Shown here: in pieces, positions 7,867 through 13,713 of the stretch
Numbering within the stretch: position 1 is the first letter of the stretch
Layout: each line of letters opens with the position of its first letter
Assembly (NCBI GenBank): GCA_946478935.1
Contig: CAMLEL010000022.1
Span: 1-13,713, forward strand
Length of the DNA: 13,713 bases
From: an uncultured Armatimonadota bacterium
Lineage (GTDB): Bacteria > Armatimonadota > Fimbriimonadia > Fimbriimonadales > Fimbriimonadaceae
Direction of reading: 5' to 3'
Notes under the pieces: model-generated
Seen by the model: only the letters and a program-made list of their open reading frames with translations
What the model was told of the DNA's origin: nothing
The model's database searches: none
Made by a program: the position numbers and the translations under genes

Positions 7867-10302
7867 ATGGCCCTGATCGAGATTCGCGGGATCTCAAAGG
7901 CCTATGGCGGGGTCAGGGCATTGAAGTCCCTTGACTTGGCCATTCGCCCAGGTGAGGTGCTCGCGGTTTGCGGAGAGAACGGTGCGGGCAAATCGACGCT
8001 CAATCGGATTCTTTCTGGGTCGCTGCTGCCAGACGAGGGGACTATTCGCGTCGATGGTGATGTAGTCCAGCTGGGTTCTGTTCAAGAGGCTGAGCGGCGG
8101 GGCATATCCATTGTTCACCAAGAGTCTTCCGCGTTTCTCGACCTCGATGCATCCGAAAATCATGAGCTGATGCACGAGCCCGGCGTCTGGTGGCTAGAGC
8201 GAAATCGGATGCGTCGCAACACGGAGGCATCCCTGGCTGCCGTCGGCGAATCCTTTCCGGTCGAAGTTCCGCTTGGGAGCCGAAGCGTTGCCCAGCGCCA
8301 GATGGTTGCAATCGCTCGTGCGACTCAGTCCAAGTGTCGGTTGCTGATCCTCGATGAGGCAACCGCATCGCTGTCGAGTCGAGAGACCGATGCCTTGTTT
8401 GAAGTCATTCGCAGGCTTCGGGCAAGTGGGGTTGCAATTCTTTATGTCTCCCACCGCCTCAATGAAATATTCGAACTGGCAGATCGAGTCGCCGTCCTTC
8501 GTGATGGCTTGCTTGTTGGGGACCTTTCCATTGGAGAGACTTCACCCCATCAGCTCATCGAACTGATGGTGGGGAGAGAAATCGAATTCAGCCAGAGAGT
8601 GCCGGTCACCGTTGGAGAGACGAGATTACTTGTGGATGGCTTGTCCACTGATGACGTCGAGGGCATCACATTTCAGGTTCGTAGTGGCGAGGTTGTTGCG
8701 CTTGCTGGATTGGTTGGCGCAGGGAGATCGGAGATTGCACGGGCGATTTTCGGGATCGATCCCGTCCGTGCGGGAACGATTCAGGTGGATGGCCATCTCT
8801 TGAAAAGGGGTGTTCAAGCAGCCATTTCGGCGGGCGTTGCCCTGGTTCCAGAGGACCGTCAGCACGAAGGTCTCCACCTTCCCCTGACCGTCCGAGAGAA
8901 TCTGATGATGGCAGCGGGTCCACACCAGGGTCCATGGATCAACCAGGGTGCCGAGTCAGCGCGAAGCAGCGAGATCATCCGCGAGCTTGGCATCAAAGCA
9001 CAATCCATGACGGCTTCCGTGAGCTCGCTCTCCGGAGGGAATCAGCAAAAAACCTTGTTGGGAAAGTGGCTGGAGAACCCGCCTCGGGTTCTAATCTTGG
9101 ATGAGCCGACGCGCGGGGTGGATGTGGCGGCCAAAGATCAGATTCATCGGTTGATTTCCAAGCTTGCCGAGCAGGGAGTGGCCATTGGGGTGATTTCGTC
9201 AGAGATGAGCGAGGTCGTCGCACTTGCCGACCGAGTAGTGGTCATCAACCAGGGCCGAAACGCCGGAACGATCGAACGCTCTGAAATATCTCAGTCCCGG
9301 ATTCTGGAATTGGCTCTGCCGGGCGATCGCGTCTCGCCACCGATTCGGGCCAGTCGAGTTGGAATCCCGAGATCTGCTGTGATTGCCTGTCTCCTGGGGA
9401 TCATCATTCTGGGGACTTCGGGAGTGAATCCGGGTTTCCTGGCGATCGACAACCTTCGGGACCTCCTTGTACGGTTTTCGCCCACATTCATGCTGAGCGT
9501 GGGAATGACCATGGTGATCTTGATGAGGGAGATCGATATCTCGATTGGATCATTGATGGGACTTTGCGCGGCATCGCTCGGAATCTGTGCTTCGGCTGAC
9601 CGATTGGGATTACCACCGACTCTGTCGGCGTTAGTGTGCCTTGGCGTGGGTTGTGCGGGCGGACTTTTGAATGGAGCTTTGGTGGTCTTTGCGCGCATCC
9701 CTTCGATCATCGTTACTTTAGGAACGTTGACGCTCTTCCGCGCAGCTACCGAAATTGCGATGGGTGGAAGGTGGATCGAGAAACTGCCGGACGGACTTCG
9801 ACAAATCGGAAGCGGCTCCTTCGGAGGCGTCCCAATTGCCGTTTCTGTTGCCCTACTGGTAGGGCTGGCCGGAGTCTGGCTCACGCGCCGGACTCGTCTG
9901 GGTCTGCGCGCCTATGCGATTGGCAGCAATCCATCTGCTGCCGAACTTCGAGGCGTTGACAGCCGCCGCATCAAGCTTGCAGTTTTTGTGATCATGGGTC
10001 TCATTTCGGGGATCGCCGCGCTTGTGAGTTCGACCCAGCTGCAAGTGATCGAATCGGGCTTTGGTTCAGGAATGGAACTCTTGGTCATTTCAGCCGTGAT
10101 CGTGGGCGGTACATCCATTCGGGGAGGCAAGGGCTCGGTATTCGGCTCCCTGCTTGGCACGGCGCTGCTGGGAGTGATTTCGTCGGCTCTCGTTTTTCTT
10201 CACCTGGGTGATGCCGCCGTCTACTGGGAACGTGCGATCCAAGGCGCATTTATTCTGCTTGCTGTCGTCGGTGATTCCATTATCTGGAGACGTCGATCAT
10301 GA
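7867..10302 (+). CDS. Sugar ABC transporter: ATPase (two ABC domains) fused to a permease
   Basis: A fusion of an RbsA/RhaT-type ATPase and an RbsC/RhaP-type permease in one 811-aa chain; these are normally separate proteins. First ABC domain: Walker A GENGAGKST (36-44), degenerate signature RSVAQRQ, Walker B LLILDEA (Asp163, Glu164), H-loop His196. Second ABC domain: degenerate P-loop GLVGAGRSE with Arg287 for Lys, signature LSGGNQQK (388-395), Walker B VLILDEP (408-414), and Ser in place of the H-loop His; these changes are normal for the family. From about residue 500 there are hydrophobic segments with the permease motifs EIDISIGS (555-562) and GGTSIRGGKG (748-757). The start at ATG 7867 gives the family N-terminus (ALIEIRGISKAYGGVRAL) and a 4-bp gap to the rhamnosidase; an in-frame ATG at 7807 lies inside that gene. 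The likely substrate is L-rhamnose, inferred from the neighbours. No frameshift or stop is seen at the junction (about 485-505). Confidence 0.95.
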   Translation: MALIEIRGISKAYGGVRALKSLDLAIRPGEVLAVCGENGAGKSTLNRILSGSLLPDEGTIRVDGDVVQLGSVQEAERRGISIVHQESSAFLDLDASENHELMHEPGVWWLERNRMRRNTEASLAAVGESFPVEVPLGSRSVAQRQMVAIARATQSKCRLLILDEATASLSSRETDALFEVIRRLRASGVAILYVSHRLNEIFELADRVAVLRDGLLVGDLSIGETSPHQLIELMVGREIEFSQRVPVTVGETRLLVDGLSTDDVEGITFQVRSGEVVALAGLVGAGRSEIARAIFGIDPVRAGTIQVDGHLLKRGVQAAISAGVALVPEDRQHEGLHLPLTVRENLMMAAGPHQGPWINQGAESARSSEIIRELGIKAQSMTASVSSLSGGNQQKTLLGKWLENPPRVLILDEPTRGVDVAAKDQIHRLISKLAEQGVAIGVISSEMSEVVALADRVVVINQGRNAGTIERSEISQSRILELALPGDRVSPPIRASRVGIPRSAVIACLLGIIILGTSGVNPGFLAIDNLRDLLVRFSPTFMLSVGMTMVILMREIDISIGSLMGLCAASLGICASADRLGLPPTLSALVCLGVGCAGGLLNGALVVFARIPSIIVTLGTLTLFRAATEIAMGGRWIEKLPDGLRQIGSGSFGGVPIAVSVALLVGLAGVWLTRRTRLGLRAYAIGSNPSAAELRGVDSRRIKLAVFVIMGLISGIAALVSSTQLQVIESGFGSGMELLVISAVIVGGTSIRGGKGSVFGSLLGTALLGVISSALVFLHLGDAAVYWERAIQGAFILLAVVGDSIIWRRRS

Positions 10303-11273
10303 AGCGATTCGGCGCACGGGAAGGAGTTCTGCTCTCACTGTTGATCATTGGCCTGGCGGTCGCAGCACTGCTCGAACCCCGGTTTGTGACTCTAAGGACC
10401 CAGGCGCTGCTGTCAACCCACCTTTGGGAACTCGCCATCGTCGCTATCCCGATGCTCCTGATCATCATGTCTGGAGGGATCGACCTTTCCGTTGGGGCGA
10501 TTGTCGCGCTATGCGGAGTATCCGTTGGACTGACGTTCGAGCGTGGATTCTCGCCCTTTCTGGGAGTTGGGATCGGAATTATCGTTGGAGCGCTCGCCGG
10601 TTCAATCAATGGCTGGCTTATCGCCCGCCTCAAGGTCCACCCATTGATCGTCACGCTGGCCACCATGGCATTGTTTCGGGGAATTGCCGAAGGAATCAGC
10701 TTGGCCCGTCCCATTTCCGGATACCCGCCGGCCTTTCAGAACATTTCTCAAGGAAAGTGGCTTGGCATTCCCTATCCAGCCTTCGTCTTTGTTACGTTGG
10801 CACTCATTGCATATCTCGTCATTTCCAAGGCGAGATTTGGACGTTGGGTTGTGGCGCTCGGGACGGAAGAGCGGGCGACGCGCTTCTCTGGTATTCCGGT
10901 TGAAAGGCTGCACGTCTGGCTCTACGCCGCATGTGGATTGGTGTGCGGAATTGCCGCCGTCCTCTTGGTGGCTCGGAACAACACCGCCAAGGCAGACATG
11001 GGGATGGGATTGGAGCTCGAAGCAATCACCGCCGTCGTCTTGGGTGGGACGAGCATCGAAGGCGGCCGGGGAAGGTTGCTCGGTATCCTCCTCAGCCTCG
11101 CAATTATTCATCTCGCCCGTGAGTTCGTCACATGGCATTGGAAGCAGAGCGAGCTGAATATGATCGTGATGGGGGGGCTTCTGATCGGCGCCTTGTTGAT
11201 TGAGCGGATGTTCTCTCGTTTGCCGCAACGTGGCCGAAGTCCAGCAGGAACGCAAACCGCTGAGGCAGAATAA
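10299..11273 (+). CDS. Sugar ABC transporter permease (RbsC/RhaQ-like)
   Basis: The second membrane subunit, 324 aa, of the branched-chain/monosaccharide permease family (BPD_transp_2). It has about eight to ten hydrophobic segments, the conserved SGGIDLSVGA motif (58-67) and the cytoplasmic VVLGGTSIEGGRG motif (about 246-258). Its start overlaps the stop of the fused ATPase-permease by 4 bp (ATGA), and GGAGA at 10286-10290 is a clear ribosome site 8 nt before the ATG. Together with the fused permease it would form a heterodimeric channel, as RhaP and RhaQ do in the rhizobial rhamnose transporter. The C-terminal tail after about residue 305 is polar and low in complexity (LPQRGRSPAGTQTAEAE). 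Substrate assignment is inferred from context; the permease class is certain. Confidence 0.94.
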   Translation: MKRFGAREGVLLSLLIIGLAVAALLEPRFVTLRTQALLSTHLWELAIVAIPMLLIIMSGGIDLSVGAIVALCGVSVGLTFERGFSPFLGVGIGIIVGALAGSINGWLIARLKVHPLIVTLATMALFRGIAEGISLARPISGYPPAFQNISQGKWLGIPYPAFVFVTLALIAYLVISKARFGRWVVALGTEERATRFSGIPVERLHVWLYAACGLVCGIAAVLLVARNNTAKADMGMGLELEAITAVVLGGTSIEGGRGRLLGILLSLAIIHLAREFVTWHWKQSELNMIVMGGLLIGALLIERMFSRLPQRGRSPAGTQTAEAE

Positions 11274-11282
11274 GTCAGAAAC

Positions 11283-12320
11283 ATGAAACGGACCCTGCTT
11301 CCCGCGTGGATTGCCATCGGCACGTTATGCCTCTTCGGATGCGGTTCGGACGATCCCGTAAACACTTCAACGGGTTCTGCGTCATCGGCCACCTCCTCGG
11401 GCGAGAAGATCACGGTCGCGATGTTGCCAAAGAAAAAGGGCGTGCCCTACTTCACCAGTTGCTCGGAAGGAGCGATGGAAGCAGCGAAGGAGCTTGGAAA
11501 TGTTGAGCTGATCTATGACGGTCCGACCAGCGGCGAAGCGGCCGAAGCAGTGAAACTGATCGACCAATGGACGGCGCAGGGAGTGGACGTGATAGCTGTT
11601 TCACCAAACGATCCAGAGGTTCTCGCACCAGCCATGAAGCGAGCCCGGGAAGCTGGGATCAAGGTCATCACCTGGGATGCGGATGCCGGTCCGGAAACCC
11701 GAGAGTTCATGGTCAACCAGGCGACGCCAAAGGAGATTGGCTTTGCGTTGGTCGACGGCATGGCGAAAGATTTGGGAGGCGAGTCTGCTTCGGGTGAAGT
11801 GGCAATCGTCACTGCGGCCCTTACTGCCGCAAACCAGAACGAGTGGATCAAGCACATGAAAGTGCGGCTCGAAGAGTATCCGAATTTGAAGTTGGTGGGC
11901 ATCAAGCCTTCCAATGAGGATCAGAAGCTGGCTTTCTCGGTCTCCCAAGACATGATGAAGGCCTACCCGAACTTGAAAGGCATTTTCGCAATCAGCTCCG
12001 TCGCATTTCCAGGAGCTGCGGAAGCCATCAAACAAGCTGGTAAGAGTGGAAAGGTATTTGTAACCGGGCTCTCTACGCCAAATGATATGCGGACTTACGT
12101 CAAGGATGGAGTCGTTAAGTCGGTCATTCTGTGGAATACCAAAGACCTTGGATATCTGACCATCTATACGGCCCGGGCACTGGCGGATGGCGACCTAAAG
12201 TCCGGTTCTTCGGCGATCAAGGCAGGGCGGCTTGGCGAGAAGAAGGTCGAAGGTGATAACGTCATGCTCGGCGGCACGATCACTTTTACCAAAGAGAATA
12301 TCGACGACTTCGATTTCTGA
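11283..12320 (+). CDS. rhaS: RhaS-like sugar-binding lipoprotein of the ABC transporter
   Basis: A periplasmic-binding-protein type 1 receptor (Peripla_BP_4), 345 aa, of the RhaS/LsrB group, which binds rhamnose or autoinducer-2-like ligands. The N-terminus MKRTLL... LCLFGC is a lipoprotein signal with the lipobox ending at Cys20, followed by a Ser/Thr/Gly linker (21-40) and the mature domain. Family segments are seen at YDGPTSGEA (78-86), IAVSPNDPEVLAPAMKRA (about 104-121), GIKVITWDADAGPETR (125-140), AANQNEWI (182-189), YPNLKGIFAISS (228-239), VTGLSTPNDMRTYVKDG (260-276) and ILWNTKDLGY (282-291). Rhamnose is favoured over AI-2 because a GH78 rhamnosidase shares the operon and no Lsr-type kinase or aldolase is seen. 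It is the last gene of the operon, 9 bp after the permease, with no obvious strong ribosome site. A weak hairpin-like sequence without a T run follows it. Confidence 0.88.
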   Translation: MKRTLLPAWIAIGTLCLFGCGSDDPVNTSTGSASSATSSGEKITVAMLPKKKGVPYFTSCSEGAMEAAKELGNVELIYDGPTSGEAAEAVKLIDQWTAQGVDVIAVSPNDPEVLAPAMKRAREAGIKVITWDADAGPETREFMVNQATPKEIGFALVDGMAKDLGGESASGEVAIVTAALTAANQNEWIKHMKVRLEEYPNLKLVGIKPSNEDQKLAFSVSQDMMKAYPNLKGIFAISSVAFPGAAEAIKQAGKSGKVFVTGLSTPNDMRTYVKDGVVKSVILWNTKDLGYLTIYTARALADGDLKSGSSAIKAGRLGEKKVEGDNVMLGGTITFTKENIDDFDF

Positions 12321-12357
12321 GCGCGGGCGACGATTCGATTCGTGATCGCGGGTCGGC

Positions 12358-12363
12358 TAAGAT
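12358..12363 (+). promoter_or_regulatory. -10 box (TAAGAT) for a probably leaderless GH172 mRNA
   Basis: TAAGAT ends 6 bases before the ATG at 12370, the same spacing as at the rhamnosidase and DinB-type genes. There is no Shine-Dalgarno in the 49-bp gap after the binding-protein gene, and no strong -35; TTCGAT at 12334-12339 is a poor candidate with an 18-base spacer. The GH172 gene may therefore be transcribed on its own as well as by read-through. Confidence 0.5.
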
Positions 12364-12369
12364 AGCCCA

Positions 12370-13473
12370 ATGTCGTCATTTAATGGCCTGGGATTGAGCC
12401 TGGGCAACCTCTCACGCCTATCGGACGCGAAAACCCGATCGATCAGTCCCGAAAACTTCACCGGCGAAAAAGGCAAGGCCGGGATGTCGACCGATGGACC
12501 GGCCGCCAATTGCGCCCGCGACTTAGGTCAAGGCTGGAAGCTCTCGCCGTTTGTGAAGATCGAATCTGAACAGGAGCACGTGGTTGCGGACATCGAAGGA
12601 CCCGGGGCGATTCAGCAGATCTGGCTGACTCCTACAGGCAACTGGCGATTCTCGATTCTAAGAATCTATTGGGATGACCAAGAGCAGCCGTCAGTCGAGT
12701 GTCCGATCGGCGACTTCTTTGCCTGCGGTTGGGGCAAGTTCGCTCAAGTTGCTTCACTGCCGATCTGTGTAAATCCAGGCAGCGCTTTCAATTGTTATTG
12801 GGAGATGCCTTTCAGGAAGCGATGCCGCATCACGTTGACCAACATCGCGCCTGAAGCCATGGTTCTTTACTATCAGGTGAACTACACCCTCACGGAAGTT
12901 TCGGAGGACTGTGCCTATTTTCACGCCCAGTTTCGGCGCACCAATCCCCTTCCGTACAAAGAGGTCTACACCCTATTAGATGGGGTGAGCGGAAAAGGAC
13001 ACTACGTTGGAACGTATATGGCGTGGCAGGTGAACAGCAACGGATGGTGGGGCGAAGGCGAAATCAAGTTCTTCATGGATGGCGACGGTGATTTTCCGAC
13101 GATCTGCGGAACTGGCACTGAGGACTACTTCTGCGGCTCCTACGACTTCGATGCCAAGGTGCAACACGGACCAGGGGTTGAAACCATCGAATACACCACA
13201 TTCAACACACCCTATGCTGGGTTGCCACAGGTCATTCGACCTGATGGGCACTACCAGGCCAATACGCGGTTCGGCATGTACCGTTGGCACATCATGGACC
13301 CGGTGCGGTTCGACAAGGATTTGAAGGTGACAATCCAAGCCCTGGGTTGGAGGTCTGGAGGCAGATACCTGCCCCTGCAGGATGACATTGCCAGCGTGGC
13401 CTTTTGGTATCAGACGTTGCCAACGGCGCCTTTCCCCAAGCTTCCAGACAAGGACTACCTGGAAATCATCTGA
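12370..13473 (+). CDS. GH172 (DUF2961) family glycoside hydrolase, cytoplasmic
   Basis: A 367-aa DUF2961 protein, a full-length single domain for the family (double jelly-roll fold). Characterised GH172 members act on alpha-D-fructofuranosides, including difructose anhydride, or on D-arabinofuranosides; the substrate here is unknown. Family motifs are the N-terminal SPENFTGEKGKAGM, the IEGPGAIQQIWLTP strand, the ICGTGTEDYFCGSYDF segment (Glu251, a candidate active-site residue) and the YRWHIMDPVRF motif near the C-terminus. There is no signal peptide or lipobox, so it should act inside the cell on imported sugar. It follows the rhamnose transporter operon by 49 bp and has its own promoter-like box. 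The protein is intact from the ATG at 12370, and its start region is well conserved in the family. Confidence 0.93.
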   Translation: MSSFNGLGLSLGNLSRLSDAKTRSISPENFTGEKGKAGMSTDGPAANCARDLGQGWKLSPFVKIESEQEHVVADIEGPGAIQQIWLTPTGNWRFSILRIYWDDQEQPSVECPIGDFFACGWGKFAQVASLPICVNPGSAFNCYWEMPFRKRCRITLTNIAPEAMVLYYQVNYTLTEVSEDCAYFHAQFRRTNPLPYKEVYTLLDGVSGKGHYVGTYMAWQVNSNGWWGEGEIKFFMDGDGDFPTICGTGTEDYFCGSYDFDAKVQHGPGVETIEYTTFNTPYAGLPQVIRPDGHYQANTRFGMYRWHIMDPVRFDKDLKVTIQALGWRSGGRYLPLQDDIASVAFWYQTLPTAPFPKLPDKDYLEII

Positions 13474-13486
13474 GAGAGTGATGGGC

Positions 13487-13509
13487 GTCCCGAGTGTTTT
13501 GCGCGGGAC
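13487..13509. terminator. Possible bidirectional hairpin between convergent genes
   Basis: GTCCCG (13487-13492) and CGGGAC (13504-13509) form a 6-bp stem with an 11-base loop in the 44-bp gap between the GH172 gene and the opposing gene. There is no T run after the stem on either strand, so it is at best a weak terminator. Confidence 0.3.
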
Positions 13510-13517
13510 ACCGATGA

Positions 13518-13713
13518 TTACTTCTCAATCGCGATCGAGAGGTTATCCGTTAAACGATACTTGAGCTTGGTCGCCCGAGTGATCTCATCCAGTGCGTACT
13601 TGAGGGAGGTGTTGATCAAGAAGACGTCGAGTTTGAAGGCCGGAACATCTTCAGAGAGTTCGATCGTCACGCCGGTTTGCTTGGATAGGATTCCGAATAC
13701 GTCTTTGATTTCC
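13518..13713 (-). CDS. C-terminal end of a protein with an STN/secretin-like short domain (partial)
   Basis: On the minus strand the frame is open from the right edge to a TAA at 13520-13518, giving the last 64 residues of a protein whose start lies beyond the window. The pattern starts EIKDVFGILSKQTGVTIEL and continues with VFLINTSLKYALDEITRAT and ends LTDNLSIAIEK. This beta-alpha-beta layout resembles the secretin/TonB short N-terminal (STN) fold, also found as the C-terminal DUF4974 domain of FecR-like proteins. Because the protein stops right after this domain, it is not an ordinary secretin, in which STN is N-terminal. Function cannot be told from this fragment. It is convergent with the GH172 gene. 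The reality of the reading frame is supported by the domain pattern and codon use; the domain name is a by-eye match. Confidence 0.72.
   Translation of the reverse strand, partial: EIKDVFGILSKQTGVTIELSEDVPAFKLDVFLINTSLKYALDEITRATKLKYRLTDNLSIAIEK

Noticed and set aside
9320..9380. Suspected sequencing frameshift joining two separate transporter genes
   Set aside because: The frame is continuous, there is no stop or ribosome site plus start at the junction, and both halves keep normal motifs; a genuine fusion is the simpler reading.
9291..9884. Minus-strand open frame of about 197 codons opposite the fused permease
   Set aside because: Composition (Pro, Ser, Thr, Ala rich) is what the antisense of a membrane protein gives; no family pattern is visible.
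12322..12350. GC-rich inverted repeat after the binding-protein gene as a terminator
   Set aside because: Stems of 4 bp broken by mismatches and no T run; it also precedes the promoter-like box of the next gene, so at most a processing or weak pause site.

Overview
The window is a bacterial chromosome segment with a GC content of roughly 55-60% (judged by eye). It is densely packed with intact genes, and I see no insertion sequence, phage gene, CRISPR array, tRNA or rRNA. Weak or missing Shine-Dalgarno sites, -10 boxes placed directly before start codons, a lipoprotein sugar-binding protein and a GH78/GH172 carbohydrate locus would fit Armatimonadota (Fimbriimonadia-like). That assignment is a tentative inference; Planctomycetota, Verrucomicrobiota or Chloroflexota are not excluded.

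Left part (1-3117, + strand): DNA maintenance genes. The 3' part of priA (replication-restart helicase) is followed by ruvA and ruvB (Holliday-junction branch migration), with ruvA and ruvB overlapping by 4 bp. No ruvC is in view.

Middle (3141-4695, - strand): pdxS (pyridoxal 5'-phosphate synthase subunit) converges on ruvB with a 23-bp gap. Upstream of it lies a DinB/YfiT-type putative metalloenzyme gene. pdxT is not in the window. The pdxS product carries an unusual insertion near its C-terminus.

Right part (4779-13473, + strand): a carbohydrate scavenging locus. A large GH78 alpha-L-rhamnosidase is followed after 4 bp by an ABC ATPase fused to a permease, then a second permease (4-bp overlap), then a lipoprotein sugar-binding protein (9-bp gap). 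The parts list (ATPase, two permeases, one RhaS-like binding protein) equals that of the RhaSTPQ rhamnose transporter of rhizobia, and the rhamnosidase next to it points the same way. The enzyme probably releases L-rhamnose and the transporter imports it. A GH172 (DUF2961) enzyme without a signal peptide follows, behind its own promoter-like element; it probably acts in the cytoplasm on a furanoside or related sugar. No rhamnose catabolic enzyme and no regulator is inside the window. At the right edge, on the - strand, is the C-terminal end of an unidentified protein with an STN/secretin-like short domain.

The signals most worth a second look are: (i) TANNNT boxes exactly 6 nt before the start codon at all three likely transcription-unit heads around the sugar locus, which predicts leaderless mRNAs; (ii) the ATPase-permease fusion; (iii) the pairing of GH172 with a rhamnose uptake operon; and (iv) the insertion in PdxS. 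I do not see a clearly new defence or mobile system here.
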